The notes under the pieces are model-generated. The model saw nothing but the letters and a program-made list of their open reading frames with translations. It did not search any database and was not told the DNA's origin. A program made the translations under genes and the position numbers. This document shows, piece after piece, positions 47,601-60,600 of a stretch of DNA of 64,000 nucleotides (within the stretch, counting starts at the first letter, position 1; every line of letters starts with the position of its first letter). The stretch comes from Pteria penguin (Eukaryota; Mollusca; Bivalvia; Pterioida; Pteriidae): contig CM068587.1 in NCBI GenBank assembly GCA_035048485.1, forward strand, positions 52,691,501-52,755,500. The letters are read 5' to 3'.

Positions 47601-50600
47601 GTAGGTATCTGTTCTGTCTCCCATACGGCTCTGAACACTCTGACTAAGGTATTTTGCAGTCATTTCTAAGTCAGCTGTCATGCCATCCTTGCCTCCTGAT
47701 TTGCCATTTTTGAGAGTTTTGAGTTTTTCTAGTAACTGGGTTTGTGTCTATTCTTCCATTTGTTTCACCTTTCTTAATATTGTCAAGAAGGTTTTCAGGT
47801 GTCTGTTTATTTATCGAAAAGCTTTTTTTCAATCTCCTTTTCTGGTCTTCCTCATTTGTAAGAGTGTTACTTTCTTTATCATTCACGTTTTGTGTGTTCC
47901 TTTTCTCATTGCTTATTGTTCTTGTGATTTCATAGACGGTTTTCATTCTTCCATTATTAGCTGCTTTTCTGCTCCCTATCTTCTGCTACACTACTACAAA
48001 TTGTCTCGAGGTGGTTCTATATACATGGTATTTTGTTTACTTCTCTTATATCTATGTGTGTTTACCTCAAACCCATTTTAATTCTAAGCTGAACATTCTT
48101 TTTTGTGTCTGTTTGTTTGAGCTTTGACAAATCATATTTCTTAAGTCTCTTTTCTTCCCTCTTCTTAGGTTTCAGTTGGAATTTACTTCGGACGAGATCT
48201 CGGTCGCTTGTCACATCTGTCCCTCTAACTGATCTGCAATCCATCACTGATGTTCGGTGTAAAGCTGATATGAGAATATGATCTATCTGATTTTCAGTTA
48301 TCTCATCAAGAGAGATCCATGAACTTTGTGTGGAAAAATACATGTAGTTCCCAACGCAACCATGTTGTTGAACTTGTAGAGGCTCAAAAGACGCATTCCA
48401 TTTTCATCTCTCTCGCCTATACTGAGCTTTCACATATGTCTTTCAAACCCTAGACTATTTTCACCAATTTTAGCATTCAAGTCACCTATCAACACTTGTA
48501 CGTCATACTTGGGAGTTCTCTGTAACACTGATTGCATCGTCTGCTCCATTCTTTGGTGCTTATACTTGAATGATGCTCACTTTGAGAGTCCCGGGGAAAA
48601 ATCTAGCCCATATTGTTCTTTCATTGATGGGCTGCCATTTAATAACGGTTTTGTGAGCCTTCCTTGATAGCATGATTCCTTTCCCTTTCTGGTGTAGTCC
48701 ATCTTCTCTTCAAAATGAATAACTGCTTTCCCATTTTGTAGCACATTTTCCTCATTTGTTGTCATTGCTGAGTCCTAGCATCTCTAAGCGATAATTATTT
48801 ATCATAATCCACTTGTATTGTCTTTCCTACAGAAAACTGTAGTCCAATCCGACAGCTGGAATCACTATTATTATTATAATTTCGTTTTTGCTTTTCAGAC
48901 GTTCACCTTTCTAGAAACGCACATGGTCCAGCATTAACTTTAACAATAAAAGGAGGGCGTGGCAAGCATGACATCAATGTAGATGTCACCCCAACCATCG
49001 ATGTACAACCAGTTCCGGTTGGCGTCCATGGTTGGCCGCGACCTGATACCATGAGAGTGCTACCGCAAGACACCATTGATCGCGTGAAAAGCAAAGGGAC
49101 ACATCTTGTCGCCAAAGGCGATGAATTCTGGAATATCTCTTTTTCTAAAGCTGAGAAAGAACTCATGGCAGGCATTGATAGCGGGAACCAATGCAGGAGA
49201 ACTAGTTACAAAATGCTGAAGACGGATTTAAAAACCTGGCAATCACGGTCGAAGGATGGAATCCCAGGTGTTTCCTCGCATGTTTTGAAAGTCAGTAACA
49301 GAATTTTATTAATTTATTTCTGTAACAAAAGCGTCTACAATAATGTTTTAAAGTTATTGTTCTCAGTGACGGTATCTGATTTCCTAATTTGTAGAATGCA
49401 TTAATATTGTGGACTTAATCAAATTTGGAGAAAGGGGGTGGATGTGGTATAGTGTCATTGTGAAGAATTGGAATGCAATTATTTAGATTTCGCACCTTTT
49501 CTTAATATTAAAAAAGAAAGTTTGGGCTATTTATATGTAATCATATGCTTTGACAGACTTCGTCAAAATTGATAGAAGGATTAGAAGATTGGTATGAATG
49601 AAGTAAAATGTACTGATGGTCCCCCACAAGAGTTGTTTTTCCATCATATCCGTCAATGGTAGATCCAGAGTGGAGGGACAGGGCGCCCTCTTTTAACAAA
49701 CTTCCTCAGACCAGCTGTAAATCAATAAACCGAATGTATCAATAAACCGAATGTATCAGTAAACCGAATGTATCATTTATTTAGAGGAGACTTTTTTGGT
49801 TTCAGTTTTAAATAACATTTGGATGCTTTTCAGACTTCTTAATTTGTGCCCATTCTCAAGTAATTCCTTTGTTTTTCTTATTTTTCCTTTGAATAATAAA
49901 AAAGAACATGAAATAAGGTTGAAAAGTGTCCCTTAAAGCGATGTCCATTTTAAATTTGACAAATAAAATATATTCTGACTGTACCACAAATATTGCACTG
50001 TCATGATTGAAATTCTGTTGTCTGTTTCATTCTTGTTTAATGTCACAGCAAGGCTTTTCAATAAAACGTGTATGTTGGGGGCATCTACCCGATGCATCGC
50101 AAAAAAGACCCCCCCCCCCCCCAAAAAAAAAAAAAAAAAAACATTAGACCAGATCTAGACTTACCCGGAGCGTTGAGGAAAGTTTTACGTACCACGTAAA
50201 GCATGACCTCCCGTGTGACATGAGACTTCGGTTTTCATTGTCTCAATCCGCTGCATTGATAGAGGTTTTACGTACCAAGTCTAGCATAACATCCCGTCTG
50301 ACATGGGACTTCGGTGTTCACTGATTCCGCCTAATGACAACACAATGATCCACCAGTTAGACTCTTACTCCGACCTGTCGATCATGAGTCAAGCACGTTA
50401 TGTGGTAAGGATGCCGTACCATTCGTATTACACCTTTTATACACACTGGTCCATTTATCAAGAAGTATATATGCAAATTACCTCCGACATATAGAAGTAT
50501 CTAACCGCCCATTAAAGGTCCTGATTTTATTACAAATCTATTTTGCGTTGTTCTGTTGTTTTTCTGTTCGTGTTGCAGGTAATGTATCAGTCAGCAGTAA

Positions 50601-50872
50601 CACTAATATTTTTCTTGTTACAGCATGCTATGTTTTGGATGAACGAAAAATTTGGAAAGGAAGAAGGATACTGGAAACATGAAAATATCCACACGTGTTA
50701 CACAGACTGTCTGAAAAGCTTAAAGTCCCATCTCGACCAGTCAAAACTGCCGAATTACTTCAATCCTATGGAGAATTTACTTCGAGGCAAAGACAAAGAA
50801 GTTCTCTATACTCTGGCGGGGTATGTTGAACGCAGACGGGATGAATTGATCCATATGAAAGTTCAAAAGTAA
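44694..50872 (+). CDS. cGAS-like receptor 3 with N-terminal zinc-finger-like array
   Basis: Exons 44694-45374, 45726-45936, 48899-49290, 50624-50872 (stop TAA 50870-50872); phases 0, 1, 0; 510 residues. Residues 1-110 hold four Cys/His clusters: C7-x2-C10-x13-H24-x4-H29; C34-x-C36-x12-H49 (no second His); C62-x2-C65-x12-H78-x5-H84, a canonical C2H2 finger; C93-x-C95-x12-H108 (no second His). A Lys-rich link (109-165) follows, then the cGLR core: 'AGSHATGTKVGKADEFDTN' (G180-S181, E193, D195) and D326 in 'HDINVDVT'. The rest is Mab-21-like: 'GWPRPDTMR', 'GDEFWNISFSKAEKEL', 'HAMFWMNE...YFNPMENLL'. Fingers and the first two catalytic acids lie on one uninterrupted exon, so the fusion is real. The third donor is AAA|gtcagt, a little off consensus. 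An acceptor-like 'tttttag' precedes the ATG by about 20 bases. The role as a second-messenger synthase is inferred from the family; nucleic-acid binding by the fingers is a hypothesis. Confidence 0.92.
46690..48780 (-). mobile_element. Antisense non-LTR retrotransposon (LINE) fragment in intron 2 of cGLR gene 3
   Basis: On the minus strand, several broken frames follow LINE order. First endonuclease C-terminal pieces (48765-48062: 'NQIDHILIS', 'GTDVTSDRDLV', where SDH is usual). Then a linker (47946-47671), and reverse transcriptase (47293-47033: 'YGIPDKIVRMVKLLY', 'TTGVKQSCVMSGFLF'). Last a C-terminal piece (about 46960-46760: 'SGIVTTKGGCVGDVKNRIRK'). Stops and frameshifts separate them, so it is dead. 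Strand is opposite to the host gene. Family not assigned. Confidence 0.85.
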
Positions 50873-50959
50873 AGTGGGCGAGATGAATCACACAGAAGAC
50901 TCTTCATCTCTAGGAGCAAACTAAGTCATGAACCAATATATTTATACATTTATCTAATT

Positions 50960-50969
50960 AATAAATAAA
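50960..50969 (+). terminator. Polyadenylation signal of cGLR gene 3
   Basis: Two overlapping AATAAA hexamers about 90 bases after the stop codon, followed by T/G-rich sequence. Confidence 0.6.
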
Positions 50970-53900
50970 AAAGAAATGTGATTAGATTAGAAATTGGCTA
51001 TTTCTCGAAGTCATGTGGTGAACTTAAAATATCAAATGTTGCGAAAGAAGTGTTAGGGTCAGCTTGCGATGGAATTTTATTAACATAGCCTTTTCTAGCT
51101 AAGTTTATTCTTATTTCTATTAGAATTGGTTGTAATAATATGTCAATTAAACTGTGCAATCTATGAGTAGGACATGATGACCCAGCAATTATGGGTCTGA
51201 ATTTTTCAGCGGAAAGATTATGTATTTCAATATAATCTTTCGTGATAAAATATTTTGTTCTGTTCAAACATTTAAAATTCATTTGATTTACGTATTTCAT
51301 TTAGCCCATAAAATGTTTTGTTTTTCAATGGATAACTGTTAGTCTCTTATTTTTAGTTTAAATGTTAGACGCTTACTCCTCCCGGGCACCTGGTCCGTGA
51401 ATGTCCACTTTGGTACTTTGTTGTTAGTGCCATAGTCATGTGACACCAGTTACTTCCGTACTTAACATTATATTTATTGCATAAGTTATGTATTCGATTG
51501 ATGATGTGTCACCTAGAAGTAAGTATAATTGATAGAATCATTAAGCATCTTTTTCCTATTTTTTTTCTGATAATAGTTTATATCTATCATTAATGCAGCG
51601 CTTCCTTCATCTGTCTCTTGTGGCTAATCTACTCTGTATGAAAGCATATTACAAAATATATTCCAGTTATTAACTAATCATTTATATCAAATAGTGATCG
51701 GAAAACTTCATCAACGTTTTAAGCTACAATATGTGAATTATACTCAATTTATAACGTGATATTTTGATATTAATAGTGATCTTATTCAACTACATGTATT
51801 GTGTTCTATTCAGATAGATTCATATTTATATATAATTGGTCGGATTACGAAGCAAAAACCAGGTCTATAAAATTGGGATGTCCGTCCGTCCGTCTTCGTC
51901 AACAATTTGTTTTGCTGTTACGTTAAGGTCACTTTTGAAAAAAAAAAAACCAACATAGTATATCATTGCATATTTCATACCAAAAAACATGATTAGATCT
52001 TTTAAATAATTTATAGGTTTTTGACCTTGCCAATTTATAATCTGTGTTTTTATATATTGAAAGGGCTATCACTTACAGAAATATTGATTTTATTTTTGTA
52101 TGACATTCATTTTGTGGCATTCATAATTTGGATTTTGGCCTTGACCGTTGACCTTGTCAAGTGAAAAACACTGTTTACGGATAGGGCTATGATAGGATCT
52201 GTAATAGGAAAACTGACTTGCATTTTAATGGTTTTTGTTTTAATTTGCTCAAGTGGTTCATGTAAGTTTACTTAATTTACAACAGGCACTTCCTTTGTTT
52301 CTTTTTTTTTACATTTGAAGGAAGATGTTTCCATGTGAAACGAACAAAGTTCACATTCTTTTACACACATGTTTTCTTGTGATACGAAGCATATTTGTAT
52401 TTTGATGCTTATAGTGCTGTTATTCGATAAATCAGGACAGGGTGTCCATTTTTGCACGGTAGAATTTAAAAGAATGTACAAATCTACATGTAATTGTATT
52501 TTTACTTATACATGTATGTAGTTTATATGTCGCCTCTGAAGCATAGGAGCACTTTGTCATATTGTCCGTCATCTGTCTGTACATCCCTCTGTCTGTCTTA
52601 CGTTTGTTCCAATAATTATGTTCATGAGCTACACATGCTCCTTGGAAAATCGCTGGTAATTTTGTTTTATTATTCATATGAAGTAATCATAAAAATGTGT
52701 TCAATAATGTTCAAAATAATATTTATGATGACGTCTCTTTCAAGATCCATATGTATTTTATTTTTATATAGTTTTAGTGTTTGTAATACAAGTATTTTTG
52801 TTTAATTTTCAACATGGAGAGACTATGAATAAATTGCTACCGTTAAAAAAATATGTTGTTTAATGTAATTCAAAGTTGATGAATCATGTTTATAATAATG
52901 TCATTTCTGAGATCCATATGCATGTATTACATTCTATACTTTAATTTTTTTGTAATACATGTATTTTTGTCTCTTTTTTTTAACATGAAAAAGCCATGAC
53001 TGAAACGGTTACTATGGGGATCTTGTACGAAAATATGATGTGCCTCTTTCTAGAATGATTGATAATATTCTGGAATGCGACTAAATGACCTGTTCAGTGA
53101 ACACCAAATATGACTTTGTATACCAGTTTTGTACGTTCGTATGTACAATTAGGAAACCAAAACTCTTGATTTTGACAAGTTTCTTAAGAACTGCTGTGAC
53201 GGGTGATGCATGCAAACAGGAGACGCTTACTCTCCCCGGGCACTTGGTCTCACCTCGGAATTTTTCAGTATTTCGGGGTTCACAACAGTTTCTTTTTGAA
53301 ACTTACACGATTTTGTATCTGTCCTTGGACTTTGAGAATGATTAACGGTTTGGTACTTCTTCGATATTGATTGTTACTGATTACAAAAAAATATTGTTTA
53401 ATGTAATTTAAAGTCGATGAATTATGTTTATGATAATGTTACTTCTAAGATCCGTATGTATGGTTTATTTGTTATGCTTTTATGTTTTTATTATACATGT
53501 ATTTCTGTTTCATTTGTAACATGGAGAGAACACGAATATATTCTTACTGTTCTAAATATTTTTGGGTAGATTACGTGTATTTATTGTTCTCCACTCTCGC
53601 TTTTTGTGAAATTTAATTGGTCCTGAATATAGAGAATCTTGAACTAGAATCCCTCTTTATACGCCCGTCATTAGACGGGACGGATTATGTTATGGCGCTG
53701 TCCATCCGTCCGTGCGTCCGTCCGTTCGGGGTCATGTTTTCCGGACTTTTTTTGCCGTCTTTCAAGATATTGAGTTGAAATTTGGTATATAGCTTTATTT
53801 CAAGCGGCGTCAGTACCAGTTCGAGTTTTGTTACGACTGACTTACTTTTGACGGATTTATGGCCCTTGGACTTATTCCAAGCGGCGTCAGTACCAGTTCG

Positions 53901-55159
53901 AGTTTTGTTACGATTGACCTATTTTTGAAGGATTTATGGCTCTTGGACTTATACATTTCAAGATTTCGTTTTGAAAATTCATTAAAATTCTAATTTTTGC
54001 AACAATATTATGAAATTTACAATGAAACAAATAAAATGTACGAACTACCACATATTTTACAGGTACAGATATTTTTTTCTTCATTTTTGAGAGATTTATA
54101 ATTTTAAGGGGGGAGGGGGGCTTGTTACTAAAAAATTTCATTTTTTTTTTCTTGCAGGTCAAGTTCCAAGATGGGTTGGATAGGACCATTTCTGCAGGAG
54201 CCCTTTGACTTAAACTATGATAAAATGCTATGAAACGTAATTAACTTCAGTAAACATCAGATGTTTTTCATGAAAATCATGCCAAATGCGAATTGATCCT
54301 TTCCGAATTAAGCGGCGGGCGTATTATGCTCTTGCTTTTGTTTCCAAATTGTCTACAAGATTTATTTTCCTCGATATAGGTGTTTGTATCTCAAAGTTTT
54401 AAAAGAATTTAACATGTAACCCTCGGATAAAATGTAAAAATTTTATTCTCCATTTCTGTATCAATTTCAGAATACATACGTGTTTATTAAATTAAGGATT
54501 TGACCTTGAATAAAATCCTCAAGGATTTGTATGTTTACTTTGAATTTTGATGGAGAAAATTAATTTTTATCATAATCTTGATATGTTGTGTACTGTTTAG
54601 TGATTTCTCCTTTAAATTTCTTCAAAATGAATGCTTCCATTGGATTTGTAAATTCGTTATTAATGTCTGGAAGTCCCAGTACATTTGATTGCACTGTGGA
54701 TGCAATTTTTATTTTCCCATGTCAAGTAGGTGACTGATATCTTCCCCATTATATTTAATCAGAGATGTTTAAAAGTTTCAGTTTTTTTTTATTCCTTATG
54801 TCATTTGACATACCGGTTATACAATATCATAATATATACAAGACATATTTTGTTATTTTCCATTTGTTTTTCATTTTCACTGATTTTGTATGTCCTATGG
54901 TTTCATGATTTTTGGACTTGTGGTTTGGATTTATCCATCATCTTTACATGTACAGGGAAAAGGGAACGTAATGTATGTTGAGGGTTCACAGAAATAGAAT
55001 TAAAATTACAGTTTATTATTTCTTCTTTTACAGAATTATGTTAGTATTTACCAACTTCTGTAATTCATTTACATAATCAACACTGAGCAACTGAACCGAA
55101 TTAAATACAATAGGGATTTTATGCCCCGAAAGATCGGGGAGGTATGGTTTTTATCCTGT
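50970..55159. other. Intergenic sequence downstream of cGLR gene 3
   Basis: Holds a family A fragment (51365-51475), gacctt-type repeat (about 51840-52200), a family B copy (53195-53370) and a 'ccgtccgtgcgtccgtccgt' repeat (53640-53940) with an internal duplicated line ('gcggcgtcagtaccagttcg' at 53803 and 53880). There is also a dispersed repeat at 54838-54956 matching 21424-21540. No gene recognised. Confidence 0.6.
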
Positions 55160-55171
55160 CTGTCTGTTTGA

Positions 55172-55608
55172 TTAATTGATATTGATTGGATATTATTTTA
55201 CGTCACTCCACGATTATTTCACGTATATGGTGACGGCATCTGCCTGATGCATTGCATAAAAATTTAGACCTTTGCAACTGATCCACCCGAAGCAGTGATG
55301 GATCTTTTATGTGCCACGCCTACCATGAAACGGGGCCTTGGATTTTACTGTCTCATCCGAAAGACAGAACACCGGTGCGCCCAGGGTCCGGCGCCATAAA
55401 CTGAGAATATGCTTAAGTCAAAATTTCATATTCTTCTGTTCATCAATGAATTAATGCCTGGGATTTAGATTTTGTTTAGTTTTATTCTATTGATAAATAG
55501 AATTAAATCACTCTGCATGAGAATTTATTTGCACGTTTGACAATAATTAAATCAAAATGAAATATTTGACTTAAGTATATTCTCAGTTTATGGCGCCGGA
55601 CCCAGGGC
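55172..55608 (-). mobile_element. SINE with 12-bp target duplication, split by a MITE
   Basis: Same core as the other SINEs ('gtgacggcatctgcctgatg', 'acccgaagcagtgatggatc' on the plus strand), but the 5' end is short and starts with CCCTGGGCGCACCGGTGTTC rather than the tRNA-like head. CTGTCTGTTTGA flanks it at 55160-55171 and 55609-55620. It sits inside a gacctt-type repeat, and the MITE at 55387-55601 sits inside it. Confidence 0.9.
55387..55601. mobile_element. 215-bp MITE, family 1, copy 2
   Basis: Arms TCCGGCGCCATAAACTGAGA / TCTCAGTTTATGGCGCCGGA, about 43 bp. The exact 7-bp target duplication CCCAGGG is at 55380-55386 and 55602-55608. Same length as the copy at 15784-15998. Confidence 0.93.
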
Positions 55609-55999
55609 TGTCTGTTTGAACTTCGCTATAACTTTTGAACCGTGAGAGATAGAGACATATTTGGCATGCATATTCCACTAATAAATCCCTTTTAAATTAC
55701 ACCGTGGCATTTGACCTACATATCAGAAGCTTTAACATTTGTTATAACTGCTGAATCTTAAGAGGTAGTGCTTTTATGTTTCAAATGTGTTTTCCTTGAG
55801 ACAAGGCCTCTCCGTCGCTACAATGATGTTTGACCTCGTGACCTTGACCATGACCTTTGATCTACATTTCAAAATATTTAATATTGGTTATAACTTTTGA
55901 ATCGTAGAGGTAAGCTTTATCACGTGCGTATTCCCATGGGGTGAGGTGTATTCAAGATATATGACATCCAAAATATGTTCAATTTTGTTTGAACGAACG

Positions 56000-56002
<3 letters not shown>

Positions 56003-56036
<34 letters not shown>
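56003..56036. repeat. (AAT)n microsatellite
   Basis: About eleven AAT units. The surrounding 55921-57604 shows no feature I can support apart from this. Confidence 0.95.
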
Positions 56037-56037
<1 letters not shown>

Positions 56038-57462
56038 TAAAGTTTTGAGATGCAGTGTTAAAACTGAAGTGGCCGAAAATGTTTTGAGCCAAAGAATCAA
56101 TCTAAGGACAGAGCTATGCATGAGGGAGATATTCCATAGTTCTGGAGTGATTTACAAAATTTCATGACTGAAAATTTTAAGTATATATTTCACGTCAGTA
56201 CAAAAGCATTGAAAACTAGACTTATGCCCTCGGGAACTATCAGTCCACCAGCAGTGATAGTCTATGTTAGGGACAGATAGGGAGTGAGGAAGCACAGCAA
56301 ACGTCCTCATAGGATTCAAAATAACAGTGGTTAACTGACCGAGGCGTGAGAATTATTGACAACGAGGATCGTCATCTATAGCCCTTTAATATAAATTGAC
56401 CTCTATTTTTTCACACGTCTTGTCATACTTTCATGTGAAAATTCTTCTGACATCTCGTCTTGAAAAAACCTGTTGATCCTTGTTCTCTAAAGAAAGAATT
56501 ATTTTAAAGATTGATTGTGCTACTGCCTCTGCGATGAGGTGGATGGTAGGCGTCCGTATACCGGCTAACCATGCCAAGTGAGTGACCTTTGGTACTTTAA
56601 TTGTCCTCGGTGATGTCAAATGTCTTCTGTCTTCTCTTTTACTCATTGTATATTTTGAGTCAGTAAATAGAACTAAAGGTCCTGAGACTGAATCTTACCT
56701 TGAACACTTTTTCTGTGGAGGAAACAGTGCCTTCACGATATGGCCGAACGAGTGACGAGCTTGGCTCATTGCGAAATTCAGGGTTCAGATTTCTACGATA
56801 TATAGTTTAATTGTCATTTAAAACGTATAGTGTTAAATTGGTTCCGGGACAGGTTTATTGTGGTTATACCGATACAAACCTTTCCTGGGGATGTATTAGT
56901 GTTAGGCAGTCTCTGTCTCGGCTAAAGAAAATGGACGAAACAAAGTGAATTAGTGGATGTATAGGAGTGGTCCTGAGCATGTGGCGATACTTCATCGTGA
57001 CTAAACTCATGGCCATGAATTACGTCATATGCACAGGCATTGTACTGATTATATGTCCATGATTTATGACACTTTCTACACTGATACATGTAATGAAATT
57101 CGTAACTACTAGGGTTTATTTATTTATTTATTTTTATTTAACAAATACCTTGATTATTTATAGGATCTTTCACATGACAAAATAAACATATGGCATATGT
57201 TGACAATTATTTTTGATGGGCATGAAAAGTATCTGGAGATCTAATGACAGAAGAACCATCGGCCGAGTATCTTTGTGCATTGGTATTTTATATCCCTCTC
57301 CTCTTTTGTCTTTATAAGGGCATTAAAAAAGTTTGATGTGGCAAGCGTCCTCAACAGGTGCAGCTTACATTTATACATTGTACCTACATGACGCCAACGT
57401 AATGAAAGAAGTGTGTCAAATAATAACGCCAATCCATCACGTAATAAAGAATGTCCATCAGT

Positions 57463-57699
57463 TTACAGAAACTCTCCACCATGACCAATGCACACTAAGT
57501 AGAAGAACCAACGTATAATGACATCAATGAAGTCAGCAACGACGGCTACTGCTCTCCAAAAAGGATGCCCCGAGGAGGTGGAGGGGGATGCCGGTTCCTT
57601 CTGGTCAAGCTTGTCCCAAGCTGTCATACGACGGCTGTAATGATCCTCTATTTCTCTTCCGCTGCCGATTTTTCTTGAGTTGTTTCTTTTCTCCAACAT
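57463..57699 (-). other. Overlapping open frame with one hydrophobic segment, status unclear
   Basis: A 78-codon frame overlaps the tentative exon 3 in another frame and ends '...FWRAVAVVADFIDVIIRWFF' plus a short tail. The hydrophobic C-terminal stretch recalls the last membrane helix of Cys-loop channels, but nothing else supports that. Its phase does not fit the 58435-58535 exon. Confidence 0.2.
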
Positions 57700-60600
57700 A
57701 CTTTATTTTCTGATTATTGATTGTTGTTGTGTCTACGGGGGCTTTATAATTCTTCTAGCTATATTAAACAAATGATGTTATATAGAATAAAACATGACTG
57801 GATACCTTTATTATCGTTTTATACCGATGAAGTCAAATACATAGGTACAAACAAATGAATTTGTTTACTTCGAGATCATGCTTAATGTAGAAATTTCATT
57901 TTTTTAATTTCGTACTGAAGAAAATCTTTCATTTGTTATCTCAAAATAAACGAACTACCGACAAGTACCCGTGGTCAAACGAGGTGACCAGATTGTCATC
58001 TGATAGAGTAGATTGGTAGTGTGTTCTAGGAATATCCCCTTTGAGAGTGAAAGTATTGAAGGTGTATAATGAAATTAATCAAGTATCAATTAATTTGTGC
58101 AAGGTGTTGTTCTATCAAATAAAATTCGTGGACACTTCTCTGTGATATTGTGATCCATTGATATCCCTGTACTGAAAACAGACCAAGTCTAATTTACTGT
58201 TATACTTCTAATATCTAAAACTTTGGTCAATTATTGCCAATATGTCTAAAATGTCATTATATAGTCAGTTTAAAATGTTATTATATAGTCAGCTACGACA
58301 ATAGTCCGCTTTTGTGATTATTCTCTTTTGAGGACGGAAGGAGTAAATACATGTGAATAGAATGAAATAATTTAACATTTAATTCACAAGTTATATTTTC
58401 ATGACTACACCACTACGTTGCCATGGTTACTTACATACTGTTCGTACTCTTCCACAGTCATCATCGCCCACGGACAATGAATATTGGCCAGTGCAACGTC
58501 CATTGGTAGTAGAAGTGGGGACCTTTTAGGTACTTCTAAAACAAATAACAATAATAGTTATATGCAATGATACAAGAAAGGCTTCATGAGTATTTTATCT
58601 AAAGTATTTTATTTTACATGTAAACAGAAAACCATATGTCAACAATTGCCAGTATACTGTTTCAGAATCTGATTAAAACCATATCTTTATTCCGCTTCTC
58701 TATTTGTCCCATAGCGGATCCGCAATGTTTCATATAGTGCTTCCGATGTTCGCAACAGTGCCAAGATAAACGAACTGTGCAATATACGTATTCTATATAA
58801 AATATTTATAATAAAATTAGTTAAGACAACAAAATCAATGCATTATAAACAACCTACAAGGAGAAATCTAAAATTCTAATCCAAATCTAAGTTCAAAAAG
58901 ACGTAATAAATAATCAGACATTCTGCAGAATTTGATCCAGTACGACGTTGGTAATCATGAAAAAATAAATGCACCATATACAAATTTCACCATGGATATA
59001 ATAATAAGAAAAGTCAACTGCCGTATATTTCAAAATTTCATTCATGAAGTTTATCCTGCTTTTGAGAAAGACAGTGGCAAACAAACTACTAAAAGCTGTT
59101 GTTACGGATGTCGGGACAACGCTTTTCTTGTGATCAGTGCTCAAATAATACTGTATATTCAGTTTTTCATGTCTTGAAGCCATATTTTTATTTAGCACCG
59201 ACTGTCTCGATGACATTTTAGTGTTAGATTAGACGTGTGTGTTCATACGTGTATATTTATGTATTTACCCCCTCGACTTGAAAAGTTGTTGCAGGACTTT
59301 TGCGACGGTGTTTCATGCAACCAAGGAACACTTACTCCTCCCGGGCACCTGGTCTAACCTCGATTTTATTGGGGTTCGCATTTGTCTGAATATAACACTA
59401 TACACGATATTGTCCTTTTATCCCATGGTCTATGAGATATGCTTTACCCTTCGGTACTTCTTCGTTTTTTATGCGAAGACGTAAATCAAGTTTTTTTTTT
59501 TGGGGGGGGGGGGGGGGGGAACATCACTAATTCGACAGCCTCACAAAAAATTTCAACTGCCAAGAAAACAAACCGAGCAACAAAACGAAAACAGTAACAC
59601 ACCGAACCGAACAATCATTACTTAGAGTAACATATAGGACAGGTATCTGATTAATAAATGTATGCAGCAAATTATGTTAGCAATAATCAGTTTAGTAACC
59701 AGTGTCATTTCGTATTGACCTTGTTGATTTAAGGTATTTTTGCTTAATTCAGTTGTTACTTTTTAAGATCCTTGAATCTACAAAATAATGACGTCTTGCA
59801 TGGGGAATATGTATATTGATAACCATTTCAGATTTAACAATTAATAAATGGTAATGAAGATAAACGTAGTGGATATATCAAAACATGATTTATGGGATTT
59901 ATTGCAGTCGGAAAGATACAAAGATTGATACAATATGAGCAACATATTAAAGACTTTTTACTTTTTAATTACTTTTTTGTGTTTTCAGAATAGTACCAAA
60001 ACATCAACACTCCCTTGGGTTTATGGCATCCGCCCTGGACCTACCATCTTTTATACTTTGCTTTTGTATAAATTGAAATATATTTACAGTGAATCTACCA
60101 GGCATACACTACGTTATTTTACAACGATTTTACCACTTATACATTAAATTATATGTACATCGATTTTACTAGACAGACATCAAATTATATGTACAACGAT
60201 TTTATTAGACAGACATTAAATTATATGTACAACGATTTTACTAGACAGACATTAAATTATATGTACATCGATTTTACTAGACAGACATTAAATTATATGT
60301 ACATCGATTTTACTAGACAGACATTAAAGTATATGTACATCGATTTTACTAGACATACATTAAATTATATGTACAACGATTTTACTAGACAGACATTATA
60401 TTATATGTACATCGATTTTACTAGACAGACATTAAATTATATGTACAACGATTTTACTAGACAGACATCAAATTATATGTACATCGATTTTACTAGACAG
60501 ACATTAAATTATATGTACAACGATTTTACTAGACAGACATTAAATTATATGTACATCGATTTTACTAGACATACGTTAAATTATATTTACAAATGTATAA

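Noticed and set aside
57463..57699. C-terminal membrane helix of a nicotinic/Cys-loop receptor
   Set aside because: Only one hydrophobic segment is present, with none of the ligand-binding or M1-M3 signatures nearby, and the splice phase does not fit the neighbouring exon.
58914..59216. 100-codon minus-strand frame and overlapping 81-codon plus-strand frame
   Set aside because: Neither shows splice signals, a known motif or similarity to a nearby paralogue; both look like chance frames in AT-rich DNA.
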